In this document: positions 41,848 through 54,231 of the stretch, one piece after another
How the letters are laid out: each line of letters opens with the position of its first letter
Position numbering within the stretch: position 1 is the stretch's first letter
Assembly (NCBI GenBank): GCA_021234155.1
Contig: JAJEKV010000041.1
Location: 426,835 to 490,834, forward strand
Reading direction: 5' to 3'
Source of the DNA: Isoetes taiwanensis
Taxonomy: Eukaryota > Streptophyta > Lycopodiopsida > Isoetales > Isoetaceae
Length of the DNA: 64,000 nt
Made by a program: the position numbers and the translations under genes
Notes under the pieces: generated by a model
Told to the model about the DNA's origin: nothing
Databases searched by the model: none
What the model saw: only the letters and a program-made list of their open reading frames with translations

Positions 41848-43402
41848 ATCCGGGGAGAATGTGACGTTTCAGGTATCTATACGGTATACGTATGCATACC
41901 ATGACACGTCACCAGTACATAGTAGGCCTAAGGCCCCAAGTGAAGGGTTCACCTATAATGGATTTTATTAGCTATGCTAATAAAACCAAAGAATAATTAT
42001 GGATTATAATGGCATAATTAACCTAATTAAGCCATTATGGTCTAATTAACTAATTGTGTGAGGGGGTGCCACCTGGCCCAAATCGATTGGCCAGGAGGGA
42101 CTTACCATTTTGGGGCAAGGAATATGGGTCCTACCCTCCAGTTCACCCCAAATTCGAATTTGGAGTGAAGGGGAGCGGCAGCCAGCAGCTTACACTTGTT
42201 TTTGCCCACACTTGACCACCAGCCTCGAACTATGGGTGCCTACCATGACCATGGCTCTAGCCAACTGGTTAGTCAATAGATAGCTTCTTTCTCGCTGACC
42301 CTTCTTTGAGTAGATGGAATGATTAAATTCTCTTTTGTAAGTTGTTCTGAATACTTGAATGGTATTTACATTAGTTCTTTCTGCTTCTTCCGTGTATTGA
42401 AAATTAAGGGAAGGGTAGAGACCTAAAAGCCTCTTAGTATTAGAGATGTCTCTAGCTAGATCCCTTAATACCCAATAATTGCGGCCTGTGCACAAGAGCC
42501 AACCTGGCTGTGGATGCTATGATGTGGTTCAGCACCAGACAACGAGTATGAGGGTGAATCGGGGGTGGGGTCTTGCCTAGCACGGCTACAAGACTCCTAT
42601 AGTGTGCTAGGCTTATAGCCGGTCACTGTGTGTGGGCCGGGTATGGGTCTGACACTTGCAGGGCCAGAGGGCATGAGTCATAGATGGTCGTCCTGGGCTC
42701 GAACGGGTTGGTGAGCTGACCTTTAGATTTAGGGGAGTAAGTCGGGTACGGATGCGGGGGTCTCTGATGCAGCACGTGTTCTCTAGCGCACCCAGGGATC
42801 CGTCATACTCGGGGAGGAGATGCCTCTCTGGCCTGCCTCATCGGACTGGGGAGATGTAACCCGGAGTAGTCCCGAAGGGTGATTCCTTGGGATTGCGTCT
42901 CCAGAGGGCTACAAGCACGTCATAGCATGATTCAGCCTATCTGCAAAGTGTGCACAGGAGGGGCGAATGGAGTGGACAACCCTAGCCATCGTCTTATGCC
43001 AGCCAACGCCATGTTATACTTCCGTCTGTTGATATCTTGAGGCCCTGGCCGTCAGTTGATCCCTTGGAGTCTGAGCCTGGGGTAGTGCCTTGTCATGATG
43101 TTATTTCATGTTATTATGGATGTTATTATCTTTTCCATGGTGATGATGGATGGGCCACCCTTCGTGGTGGTATATTATTTGCATGATGATTGTATGCTAA
43201 CGTGTATGTATGCTTCCGTTGTATAGGATTTTCCATAGAGGACGTGGGACGAATGACACCTCTGTGTTCCTCGCCCGGACACTTGGCCATCCCAGGTGAA
43301 CCGAGTATGACGGAGGGCCTTGCCATGGGGATGTAGTCGCCATGGGAGGGGAATTCCGTATTTATACGATGGGAGCATCGTATAGATTCTGGGAGCATCA
43401 CA
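41848..43402 (+). repeat. LTR-A, right copy with polypurine tract
   Basis: CCGGGGAGAA (to 41859) is the polypurine tract. The LTR runs from TGTGACG at 41860 to CATCACA at 43402 (1543 bp). It carries the empty AGTTG site at 43054-43058 that element C occupied in the left copy. Confidence 0.9.
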
Positions 43403-43563
43403 GAGAGTTCATTAAATATGGTATCCATTACATAATCATGGAGAGGAACTATTTATCATAGAAAATACATAGGAAATTTATGGGTAAACATTGACATATT
43501 AAAAAAGGGAGAGGGTCTATTTTTTCATATATATATATACTTAGAAAACGCATAGGATATGTT

Positions 43564-44235
43564 GTGTATTAGAACTGCGTTTCTCTACCTGAGGTGTCTT
43601 TCTCAGCTTGCGAGTCGAGAAAGGCCCTCAAAAGTGCATTTCTTGACCCTCGAAACTGCATTTCTCAACCCTCAGAACTACGTTTCTCGACCCTCAGAAC
43701 TGCATTTCTCGACTCTTGGAACTGGATTTCTCACCCTGACCTATCTTTCTCGACTCGTGAGTCGAGAAAGGCCCTCATAAATGCATTTCTCGACCCTCAG
43801 AACTGCGTTTTTCACCTTGAGCTGCCTTTCTCAACCCGTGATTTGAGAAAGACCCTCAGAACTGCGTTTCTCGATTCTTGGAACTGGATTTCTCACCCTG
43901 ACCTGTCTTTCTCGACTCGCGAGTCGAGAAAAGCCCTCAGAAATGTGTTTCTCGATCCTCAAAACTTATTTTTCACCCTGAGCTGCTTTTCTCGATTCCC
44001 GAGTCGAGAAAGGCCCAATGAACTGCGTTTCTCGACCTTCAGAACTGCATTTTTCATCTTGAGCTCAAAACCCCCTTTTTTCCTACTTAAAAAAAGGGGA
44101 AAAAAGTTTTTTTTTTTTTGTTTTTCTTTTTGGCTCTAAGCTACATTTCTCGACTCCCGAGTCGAGAAAGGCCCTCAGAGGGGCCTTAGGGCCTTTCTCG
44201 ACGCACGAGTCGAGAAAGGGCCTCAGACATACTTT
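43564..44235. repeat. Array of CTCGACTCG...CGAGTCGAG palindromes
   Basis: Seven related palindromes (TTTCTCGACTCG followed by its inverse) lie at about 43598, 43745, 43826, 43907, 43987, 44146 and 44191. They are embedded in a simpler repeat of the form CCCTCAGAACTGCATTTCTC. The repeat lacks stops in one frame, so an open frame of 181 codons arises by chance of composition. Confidence 0.85.
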
Positions 44236-44856
44236 CTTCAAAAATGGCCCTTAGAACTGGTTGTTTTCTTATTTGCATTGTCTGTAGCATCACTTGCATT
44301 AACTTGATTTTGCCTTTCCCAGTATAGATTGCGAACAGAAAGGACATGATCAGGAGCCATGGAAAGACCCGTTCATTGAAGAAAGAGGATGAGAAGAGGT
44401 TGGTAAAATGTATTGGTCAGGTCACGTGTTCAGATTTCTATTCTCTTCAAGTTGCTCTCGTGGATTGGAACACCTCGGACCTTGCTCTGCATGCTGTTCC
44501 CAGTAGGTAGTCTGTGTGCGAAGATGATGTAGTATTTGTGCCACCCCGACCATCATGGTATCTTCAACCACTATAAAATACAATGTAATGAAATTATTTA
44601 TGAATAAAAATTCAGGGCAGATCAGCACTTTGTTTACAGAGAGATATCATTTTCATTGATTTTAGCTGTGCTCTTTATCTTCTCGACTCGCTAACCAAGA
44701 AAAATAGACCACTTAATTTTCCTTAACATTTTCTTTCTTAGAGGAAAACAGACATCTTCTAAAGCAATAATGCAGTTTTAAAAGTTTTCCTCGTCCTTTT
44801 CGTGTAAAATAACAGGGTTCCAAAAAAAAGTGGGAATGGCATGAGACCCACTTTAA

Positions 44857-45096
44857 TTAAATGCGGCTTATATCTTCTTCTTTATCTTCACATGCTTCAA
44901 GAACTGCTGAGAACAACAAAACTAGAGGATTAAGATTAAAGGAAACCATCATGGTAGTTCCAAGCACTATCAGGTACTTGGTAGAAAGTAAAGCAAAATT
45001 GTAACCATACAATCTAAGTCCAACTAGAACTATAATTAGAGCAGAGAAAATAGCACCAAAGATGCAAAACAAGAACAAAACGAGCATGACAGGCAT
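44857..45096 (-). CDS. Hypothetical short hydrophobic protein or exon
   Basis: A 79-codon frame starts MPVMLVLFLFCIFGAIFSAL and shows two to three hydrophobic stretches that could span a membrane, then an acidic end (EACEDKEEDISRI). No family is recognised and no flanking exon was found. It may be a chance frame. Confidence 0.15.
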   Translation of the reverse strand: MPVMLVLFLFCIFGAIFSALIIVLVGLRLYGYNFALLSTKYLIVLGTTMMVSFNLNPLVLLFSAVLEACEDKEEDISRI

Positions 45097-45149
45097 GATA
45101 AATCAATAGGTGAGGTGCGTACGGGTACCTTAAGTAATCTAACCTTCTT

Positions 45150-46375
45150 TAAATCTCCCAAAAGCTTTCGTTTGTGGTGCAATTGCTCATGTATGCTGAT
45201 GACGTAGTGCTTATAGCAGATTCACCAGAAGGGTTACAGGGACATTTAAATACATTGAGTCTCTTTTGCAGCTCAAGTAAGATGAAAGTAAACCTTTCCA
45301 AGACGAAGACAATGGTGATTGGTACAGTAAACCATCCGTCTTTCATGTATCAAGGGGAGCAGTTAGAAGAAGTGGATTGCTACAAATACCTGGGTTTGGA
45401 GATTTGTTCGAACTATAAGTGGAAAGAATGTGTACGGAAACGAATCATGGGAGGTAAGACAGCTTTATATTCAATGTTGTCTAGATGCCATAGTTCATCA
45501 TTATCTGGTTGGGGATTAAAGAAAATGCTTTTCAAAACCCTGGTCCAGACAGTAGTATTGTATGGTGCTCCCATTTGGGGGCCTTATTTTACAAAAACAT
45601 GGAATCAGGTGGAGCAGTGTTGAAAATATTCATTCGGGATGAATTAGGTGTCTGCGAAAGGCGGATACCATATGCAATCCTATTGGCGAGAAGGTCTTTT
45701 GCCTTTAAAGCGGAGGCTCTATGTATGACAATGAACTTTGTAAATAGACTTCGAGAAAATGGGCGATAGCAGTTACCCAAAGGCGGTGATGGGTATTCCA
45801 TCGGGATTGGATCAATGAAGTGCAAGGCTGGAGCTGTGATGGGGGATTATGGCGAAAAATTGGCGGTTCTGAAATAGGAGTGAGAGAGGTGGTTCAAGAC
45901 AGTTTTGTCAGGAAATTATGGGAGAAAAGAGGCTCGAAGATGACCTTTTATCAGGAGGAGGTAAACCCATTACTTGTCTATGGTAGTTCTGATTACTTGT
46001 ATGCCCCTATTTCCAAGCAAGCTGAAAAAAACCATTGCAAGATCTGAAACGGTCACACTCTTTGAAAATAGAGAGCGAGGCTGATGGAATAAACAGGTCC
46101 GAGAAGAGAGGGTTTGTGACATTTGTAAATCTGGTCAAGTGGAAGACGAGGAGCATGTTTTCTTGCGTTGCTTGGAATATAAGCACATAAGAGACAAATA
46201 TGGCATTTGTCAGCCAAATTTCCACTCTTTGTTATCATTAGATCCTAGACAATTAGGCAGTTTTATGAGATCCGTAGAATCTCATAGAGGGTTCTTGCTC
46301 AGCCTAAAACAACAATAGGCGCTATTCATTGTACTTGTTGCTTCATGACCCTTAGGGTCCAACGAAGCATGATAA

Positions 46376-46419
<44 letters not shown>

Positions 46420-46420
46420 T
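45150..46420 (+). mobile_element. LINE 3' fragment with (TTA)n tail
   Basis: The C-terminal part of a non-LTR reverse transcriptase: QLLMYADDVVLIADSPEGLQ (catalytic YADD), KMKVNLSKTKTMVIG, YKYLGLEICSNYKWK and VVLYGAPIWGP. Then in other frames comes a Cys/His end, VCDICKSGQVEDEEHVFLRC. Frameshifts occur near 45615 and 45770, with stops after. The insertion ends in a TTA microsatellite (46376-46420) rather than poly-A, a tail type known for several LINE clades and different from the LINE at 2.1-3.6 kb. The 5' part is missing. Confidence 0.75.
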
Positions 46421-47387
46421 GTAATCTGTTAGCATTCCCACCACTTTGAAAGAAGATGTCAGACAGATCTCTCCAAAATGGAATACAAGAAAAGAATCTG
46501 TAACATTCTGATCAGCTAGACTTATTATATCCATTCTGTATCATACACTTTGCCCTGGATAAATCCAAGTCTTCAGCATTTTTCATTTGTATAAAGAAGT
46601 GAGCAAAAACATGAAAGAGCCTAGGACAACTAGAAATTCATGCAAACATCAGAAATTAGGGAAGTTGTTTACAGTAGGCTATAGTGATGACTATAGAATA
46701 GAATAGAATAGAGACTAAAAAGCCTGATTATTCATATTGCCAGGCATGCCAATTAGTTGGTCGTTTTGAGCTTCTACAGCTGAGGCCAGAACCAATTGTT
46801 TTGAGTATTACCGGATCCAATCGATCTGAGCTGTAGCAAAACCATTCAAAAATACCTTGGAAAGCACTCCAGTCATTTTGAACATTACCACATCCAGACG
46901 ATTTGACCATTAGCCCAGAAACCTAGATGCAACTGTTTTTTCTGAATGGACTTTATGCTTCTCTGCCTTGAAATCTAGATGCAACTGAAAGAACGCGACT
47001 TGGGCAACAAACATGTGATATCCAAATAGCAGCAAGACAAGCGAAATGTGCATGGCCACATTTGGATGCCATACTGGACAAATACAATTCCAGACAATCG
47101 GATTTTCTGGCATAGGCAGAAGGCCGGATTTGGAATATGGCCTAGATGGATTGTCCAAACGAAAAATTGCAACCATCAAGATAATAAAAATCTATTTCCA
47201 GAAAAACAACTCCATGTAATCCCCGCCGCCCCATAGAATCAATGAACCTGCATCAGAAACTAGGCTTCCTGGATAAAAAGCACAGGGCCTTGGCATATGG
47301 TTTCCTCAGAAATAGAATTATTTCCTTCCGCAGCTTTGTGTCCAGGCACAGGGAAAATAAAACCACCCTAAAGTAGAGAAGACATCT
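46421..47387. other. Non-coding spacer
   Basis: No gene or RNA seen. A short AATAG run lies at about 46685-46700. ATGCAACTG occurs on either side of a pair of inverted segments around 46920-46990. Confidence 0.4.
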
Positions 47388-47695
47388 CCTGGGGAAGAAA
47401 TAAACAAGGTGTTCATGGCATTGTCTGATGGCAAAATAGTTGCTCCTTTGCTTCATTGTGTGGAGGGATGGAATGGAGTTCCTAGTGCTTTGTAATAGAC
47501 TATCAATCCAATCCAACGATTTGATTCAATAAACAAACTTTTTTAAAGCATCAAAAGACTACTTACTCACACTAGGTTTTGTGAAGCTTGGGCATGTCTA
47601 TATGCCCCACTGAGCATAAGCCTATAGCTGCAATTGTCTATAGCTGCAATTGGGAAGCTCATGTTCACCCAATTCTCAGAGCTTGTCAACGACGC
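47388..47695 (+). pseudogene. PAL scraps (fragments 4 and 5)
   Basis: [20 protein letters not shown] and [15 protein letters not shown] (47388-47490) are the PAL C-terminus. After the same 3' flank seen at 14.3 and 17.6 kb, a second scrap encodes [19 protein letters not shown] (47637-47693), an internal PAL segment. The end therefore precedes the middle, as expected from a tandem arrangement that later lost the bodies. Confidence 0.65.
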
Positions 47696-49300
47696 CCCAA
47701 GCTTCTAGTTAACAGGAATTCGACTATATCTTTCTTCTGATCCAAAACAACTCGCTGTCTCCTAGTTCTCCTACAGTCTCTTCAACAGCAAGCACAACCG
47801 GCCCACTTTCTTTGCACTCACCAATTTTACTTCACTCTCCTCAATGGCTGTTTGATTGCCCTTCAGATCTTCTTTGCTTGAATCGACTCCATCTCAGCTC
47901 CACGCCTTTCTAGATACTGATCTTCTACCAACCCATTCATTTTGTGCAATCTCAATGTCAATTGAGGATCTTACTCTCAAATCCAAACGGTCCATCCTTT
48001 TTAGTTATAGGATGGCATGTGTACATTTTGCCCATGGTTTAATAATCCAACATTTCTAACAGACCCGAAATCCTTAGACAGAAATAACGAGGTTGTATAT
48101 ACGCTTTACCCAATTTGTTTCGTATAGGGGGAAGGTGTTTTGGCTATGATTGCCGTATTGTATTATATTCAAAATAGTAGTTTTTGCCAGGTGAGAGGAG
48201 CTTAATTGATTGTTGCTATTCTGGATTTTTGACGTAGATTGTGCAGAGTAGGGGCGATGGAGCAAGCTGAGGCGGATTGTGCAGAGCATGGCTGCCCATG
48301 CTAGTATTTTTCTTGAAGCTTGGGTGCATTTGGGCTTCATTCTTTGTGTCTGTATTTAGGTTATTGATGCTTGGAGCTGAACAAGATAAATCTCCAGCTC
48401 CAGAGGGCTTTCTAAATGGGTTGTACATGCATCTGCAGCATCAAAGGCAAAATGTGCAGAGCAAGGGCAATTGGCATGAATCCAGATCAAACAGGGCTTG
48501 ACAGCAGGCTCTGGTTTAGAACAGGGAGGAGACTTGCAAGTTTCTTGGCTAGGAAGATTCTGGGGCTCTGGTGAGGTCATTACGGCCTGGAGGTTCGAAT
48601 CCTCCAGCTTTGAAGTCAGAGGTTTTTATGCTTGCTTTCGTTCTTTGTGTCTGTGTGTTTCAAAGCTAGGTTCGGTTCCTATGAACATGATCGATTCTGG
48701 CCCAACAAAATCTACATAGGATTGACAGCATGAACAAGATTGATTCCAGCAGCAGAGGGTTGATTCCATGATGCATGGTCTAGTTCAACATAGACTTGAT
48801 GCCCGCCATTGAGTGCAAACAAAAAAATTTATGGCTTTTGTTTGTGCTTCGACCATGTGTTCGTTCCACATCATTGGAAGTGGTTTTTTATTTTTTGGTC
48901 AAAATTTTAATGCCATCGATCTGGCACAATACCAAGAATATGTCGCAGATCGATGGCTTGGAATGGCCGAATAGGATGGCAAATAACCCTCGAGGTAACT
49001 ACAGGCCATATAAGCTCTCTTTAAGCGAGGGTAACCACAGGCCCTGAGCAAGTTTTTTTAATAGGAAATATGCATTGCAGGAACAAGAAAGAATGGTAGA
49101 AGCAGCGCTCATGCAAGCTGTATGTTCCATTTGAATAAATTCAAAAGCTTCAGAAACGATGGGGCTTTTGCCCCAAATCGCTCCAACATGTAAAGAAGCA
49201 AGTCCAAATCTATTTCCCAAATATGCTCAAATCTGAGGAGCAGAGTCATTAAACCACTTGCTATGTTGCAAAGCTTAGATTGATTAGATGCGAGAGCTTG
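47696..49300. other. Non-coding region with a B-box-like motif
   Basis: No convincing gene. GGTTCGAATCC at 48592-48602 exactly fits the Pol III B box, with a weak A-box-like TGGCTAGGAAG 46 bp upstream. No tRNA fold was found, so at most it is a decayed SINE. Related phrases (TTCTTTGTGTCTGT) occur at about 48340 and 48640. Confidence 0.3.
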
Positions 49301-52300
49301 GATCCTGTCAGATTTAAGCTCTGATAAAAAAAAGAACCTCTGATGCGTCTGATGCCGGATGCCGACGTCCCGAAGTACGAGGAATAGTTATGAACCCTAG
49401 AAAGAAATCTCTAATGTGTCTGATGCCTGATGTCGGAACAAAAACCATCGTAGAGATGCCTGATGCCTGACGCCGGAACAGAGATGCCAGGAACAGAGCC
49501 ATCGCAGCAAGAAAAAGCATATTCGGGCATATTCGGAAGATTATCGCAGTAATTACTCGAATATTCTGTCAGATGAGAATATTCTAGAGATTATTTAGTA
49601 ACTACGAATATTCCGTAGCGGACGAATATTCCAAAAACTATGGATTATAACCTAGTTTAGATCGGGCGGTGGGGGAGCGGCTGGATCATGTTAACCTGCA
49701 AGGACCAGTGGTTAAGGGGAGGTTGACCTCCCTTAAACCATTGGGCGAGAAGATTGGAAAAAAGAATAAAAAGGGACGACGGCCAAAAGATTGGAAAAGG
49801 GAATAAAAAAAAAAAGGACAGTGGCCAGGGTTTCACTTTTCACATTGTTTACACAGAGTTTTCTGATGCGGATCCGGCCAAGGTTTAACGATCGTTCAAG
49901 GCCTGGCAAGGCCGATGTAGCCTGAAAGCAAGGGCAAGCAAGCCAGAGGCGCTGTTTTTCCAAGCGCCGGCCAGTATTATGTATGATTCTTTCTATTTTA
50001 TTGTTTCTTTGCAAAGATTGCTTGTTTCTACGTTTTTTGTTTTTGCAGATTTACATGCGTGTTGCTTGTTTCTACGTTTTTTCTGCAGATTTACATACAT
50101 GTGCATGCTCGTGATGCATCAAACAATGCGAATCCTGAAGCACATCTTGGTTTTCAGCAGAGCAAGGGCAGGGCCCGAATGCATGCAAGCAACATGTCGC
50201 CTCTTTTTCTAAAGCCAGTTGGCTATGGTGGAGCCATACCTTGAAATCATGTTGCAGATGCAGCTTCTGGTTTGAAGCCTTTTGGTAAGTCGTCTATATT
50301 TTGCCAAGATTTAGAGCATATTCGCTGCTAAGAAGGCTAAGAAAATATACAGGTTTCCAGAGTATGATTTTAAGGAGGCCAGTAAGCAGCAATGGATATG
50401 TCCAGTGATTCATGTCTCAGGAATTAGATTTCTGATAAAGTTCTATAGGAAAATCAAAAGCAGACTGACGTTTTTGTACTTAGATGATTTACTGCATCTA
50501 ATGATAGATAGGTTTGCAGATCATTCCGGTGGCCATGTGCTAAGAAGGATAAGGAAATATACAGGGTCTCGGGGCATGATTTGAAAGAGTGTAGTAAGCA
50601 GCAATGGAGATGTGTAGTGTTCATTCAGATCGCCATAGCCGACATGATTTCAAGTGCCTAGACTGTCATTTCAAGGGATGGCAGCAAAACTGTTTATAAC
50701 CAGTTTATGTTTCTTCTTGCAGTAAACATTATAAATTTTATCGTAGTAAACATTATAAATTTTTATCTGCTTAAGCTTTTTAATGAGGGAATATTCTGAA
50801 GATTATCATCTTAATAAGGAATATCCTGAAGATTATCATTGATACTTTGGAATATTCCAAGATGCTGCAAGTTACAACTTTTAACCTCTATCAGATCTAA
50901 CGGTTGTGAGCGGTTAGATCGGAATAAACTTCGAGCCCAATGGTTTAAGGAATGGAACGCATAAAGACGAAATTGCTACGTTCCCTTTTAGGGCCTAAAG
51001 TAAAGAAACAAGGAATATTCCAGAATTTTCACAAAACTGCGGTTTAAACCATTGGATCATCATCTACAAAACATCGGCGGTCTTCAAAATTCGATCTCCG
51101 TTATGTCGCCTCTTTTGGTATTGAGAAATAGGGCACGGATAGATCCTCACGGAACAAGGGCGCAGCTCCGAAAGGTAAAGAGCTTCTGAAACTTGTTTCC
51201 TTTTTGACGCAGGTTATCCCATGCAATTGAAGATTTTGTTCTTTGTAGTTAGAAATGACGTAGGGCGTATGATTTCATAGCAAAAGCAAGGCAGAGCTAT
51301 TCAGGTACTACTCAGCTATTGTGCATTCTGTAAACACTAATTCTGCGTGGGGTGTTTTAAAAGTTGTATTATATCACTCTTATGTTATGTGCTATAATTG
51401 TTCGGTTTCGTTGCAGATGCTTGGGGACATGCTCTAGTATAATCCAGTGGAGTGACCACTTCTTCTTAACTCAGTAATAAGTAAGTATTTCAAACAGTTA
51501 CTTAAAAGGCTGATATTAACTTGGTGTGCTACTGTACAAATGGGCGTTTGTTGTTGTTACCTACTGCTCATACCCAAGAATCTCGACAAATTTAGCTGAT
51601 GGGTCCATGTCCAATATGCAACCACAATAGAAATTGTTTTTCGCTAAAATTATTTTCCGGAACTTATAGTGGCATGTGGGAACGAGGATGCTTGGCAAAC
51701 AGTAAGTCTGCATCCATGTATAGCTGCAGAGAAGACTGCTTAAGTCTGCTAAGTTAATTTCATGGACTGTACCTCATAGAGAAGCCAAAATACCTCAAAT
51801 ATCTCTTCTTTGGATGCTCCAAGATCTGACTAATGTAAAGAAGTAGATAGATCACGGCTATAGCTTCAGAATCATGTCTATTTGCTACCAAAATAAACTC
51901 TGGACATAAACCATAGGCCTTGCTTCTGCCCTGTTTATCCATGCCCAATTTCTCTGCCTTTCTATTCTACTCAGACATGTCATTGTCATCTTTCTATTGT
52001 CTTCAATCCAAACCTAACTGCCTGAATAAGATTGTGCAAACTTTATTACATTGTGTTAGAATGACATGCTTGCACTGCCAAATTTGTATACGCAAAGCCT
52101 TAAATGCTTCATGCAACAAGTCACTTGCATCATGTATTAGTATCATGTCATTAACATCTAAATCAAACCATAAAAAAATCTAGAAGTTCAATAATAAATC
52201 TCCCCCTAGCCTTCTCTTTGTGAATGAAAGAAGCAACAACACGGTGCCTGCCTGCAGATCCCAAAAGAATGCTTTGGTCTTCTTGCATGTTGTAAAATCT

Positions 52301-52680
52301 CGTTTAGATTACCTCACCATTAGTCAACTTTGTAGCCATTAGAACCTTGTTGTATTTAGGTTTTAAGCACATTGTTAACCTCTACCCGTCTCCTAGCATA
52401 AAACAAACATATCTCCTTTCATTCTACTTGGTAAAGTTCTCTCCGACTTCCTCCTCTCAAACTGGGTCCATAATGGATGCCTATAAGGTATTAAGGATCA
52501 AGTGCAGGAATAAAACCCAACATTACAAAGCAAGACCTATCAACATGCAATAATCCATGGTAACAAGGAGTATTAATCCATGGACCTAAGCACTAGCATA
52601 ACAACGAGTAATATGACTTGTAGCAAGATGATATGTAGTTTACAAGTTTACCAGAGTATGCATACCATTAGGCACAACAT
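49301..52680. other. Non-coding region with short repeats and GAATATTC clusters
   Basis: No gene seen. GATGCCTGATG(T/C)CGGAACA-like phrases repeat at 49340-49500. TTGCTTGTTTCTACGTTTTTT followed by TGCAGATTTACAT occurs twice (about 50018 and 50061). GAATATTC occurs at 49559, 49577, 49606 and 49624, and again at 50789, 50850 and 51013. Confidence 0.4.
49559..49631. promoter_or_regulatory. Cluster of GAATATTC (GAAnnTTC) sites
   Basis: Four exact GAATATTC sites in 73 bp with spacings 18, 29 and 18. GAAnnTTC is the core of the heat-shock element. No downstream gene is evident, so function is doubtful. Confidence 0.2.
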
Positions 52681-52756
52681 AAGATTTGTCTTGGCTTGAG
52701 GTGTCAATTTAGTGCACAAGAAAGTACATTTGTCTTGGCTTGAGGTGTCAATTTAG

Positions 52757-53121
52757 GAAGGCGAAATTTTTGTGAGCTGAAAATTTCGCTCTGAAATTTT
52801 CAGCTGACGTGGCGGGCCCCGATGGCGTCAGCGGCGAGTGGCCCCTACGCTCGAAAATTTCGGGTAAATTTTCAGGTCACAAAAAATTTGCCAACGAAAA
52901 ACAGGGACCACGAAATTTTGTCCCTTTTTGCTTTTCCGGCATTTATCCGTAGGAAATATTGGCTATGCCGGTTAGAAGGGGGACAACAGGGCCGACGGAA
53001 GCGGGGGACGGAGGCGAGGGGCGACCAGATTGAAGATCGGGAGGCGGGGCGGGGATCGACTGTGTTTTTCGCCGGAAAAAGGCGGTGTTTAGCCCTATAA
53101 TTTCAGGGTCCCTGTTTTTTC
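52757..53121. mobile_element. GC-rich ~365-bp insertion, MITE-like, unclassified
   Basis: A 45-bp sequence (GTCTTGGCTTGAGGTGTCAA ... GCACAAGAAAGTA) is present twice. The second copy is split between CAATTTAG and GTGCACAAG by about 365 bp of much higher GC content. GAAAAACAGGGACC inside (about 52895) is inverted as GGGTCCCTGTTTTTTC at its right end. Coding frames inside are probably fortuitous. Confidence 0.45.
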
Positions 53122-53217
53122 GTGCACAAGAAAGTAAAATGTACTACTTCTTTACCTGATGGAACTGAAATAAATATCGCGTGAATGAGATTATTAAAGT
53201 AAATCATAAATCTCAAG

Positions 53218-53618
53218 GTTGGCCAGCTCCTACTAGGCTTATGAGATCATGCTCTACTCTATAGAATTTTGTTTTTGGCCAGCTCCTACCAGGCTTATGA
53301 GATCATGCTCAACTCTTTAGAATTTTGTTTATCTCTATAGAATTTTGTTCATCTAGCTATGTTCACAACCAAGATGCTTTCATGTGATGACCCACATAGC
53401 TGAAAATAACTGCTTAAACATTGTATGTTGAGATTCTCTATGCACCTCATTTATGGAGTGAATTGGCCTTTTCTGCAACACATAATTACACAGTAGAAAG
53501 GTGAAGTAGACTAGACTATGACCATGCCTATTCTCTATGCACCTCATTTATGGAGTGCATTGGCCTTTTCTGCAACACATAATTACAAAGTAGAATGGTG
53601 AAGTAGACTAGACTATGA
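53218..53618. repeat. Two adjacent tandem duplications
   Basis: GGCCAGCTCCTAC(T/C)AGGCTT ... TAGAATTTTGTTT is duplicated at about 53219 and 53276. TTCTCTATGCACCTCATTTA ... AGTAGACTAGACTATGA is duplicated at about 53433 and 53530 (about 97-bp period). Few differences separate each pair. Confidence 0.8.
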
Positions 53619-53649
53619 AAGTGAGCAACTCCACCAGGATTAAAATTAA

Positions 53650-54231
53650 AATCTGAATCTCATAGAGCAATATTTTGTGCTTATGTTGATTCTCAACTTA
53701 TTAGCAAGCTCTTGACATTTTTCAACTGATGCAGCTTGGTGGCTTTCTAGATATAATTACATTTCGTATAATAGTATTTTGATGTGCTAGGGGGAAGAGG
53801 GGCAGCTTTTACTCCATGGAAGTTTGTTAAGCTCCGAATTTTTAGAAATGCTAGCAGCTGGAATGCGCTTCTTAATTTGTAGATTGACAGTTTCAGGAAA
53901 GCCAACATTGCGTTTGACCAAGCGGCTGAAGCAAAAATAGAAAACGATTGGTGGCGAGATGAATGAGAAGGAGGATCATCTGGATATGGTTCGATGCCAT
54001 TGCATAAATCTGGCTGGTCTATCAATGATTGGTGACCCAGCATTGGAAATGTTTTAAGGAAGTTAGCTATTGTCGAATTTGGCTATTACCCTTTTGGGCG
54101 ATCTGGAGCAGATGGCACTTACACTTCTAGATTAAGCGGGAAATATTTTGGTTCATTTATCGGAAGCCAGAATGGACTCATTATGATTAAGGATTGATGG
54201 ATAAACGTTAAATATTTCTAGCATATGGCTC
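53650..54231. other. Non-coding flank of the copia element
   Basis: No gene or RNA is supported here. Confidence 0.4.

Larger units (their letters stand above)
18294..43407 (+). mobile_element. Ty3-type LTR retrotransposon A, host of nested elements
   Basis: LTR-A starts TGTGACG at 18299 on the left and at 41860 on the right. The right copy ends GCATCACA at 43402. The 5 bp before the left LTR (18294-18298) and after the right LTR (43403-43407) are both GAGAG, a clean target-site duplication. Its own coding survives as a protease region (about 23085-23800) and a reverse transcriptase to chromodomain region (38859-41330). Gag, the end of the left LTR with its primer site, and the first part of RT are missing. 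Element C (3.34 kb) sits in the left LTR and a 15-kb block of element B replaces the start of RT. Confidence 0.85.

Noticed and set aside
43594-44139. 181-codon open frame with repeated FLDPQN and SRESRKAL peptides
   Set aside because: It is the translation of the stop-free palindromic repeat array; the other frames are similarly open and there is no gene context.
48546-48620. tRNA gene suggested by GGTTCGAATCC and a perfect T-arm-like hairpin
   Set aside because: The 3' AGCTTTG has no matching 5' acceptor strand about 65 bp upstream, and no anticodon arm folds.
52822-53100. 92-codon frame in the GC-rich insertion
   Set aside because: It lies wholly inside the GC-rich insert, where long frames arise by composition; no domain and no start context.
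53747-54043. 98-codon minus-strand frame beside the copia element
   Set aside because: No recognised domain, no supporting context and a composition typical of chance frames.
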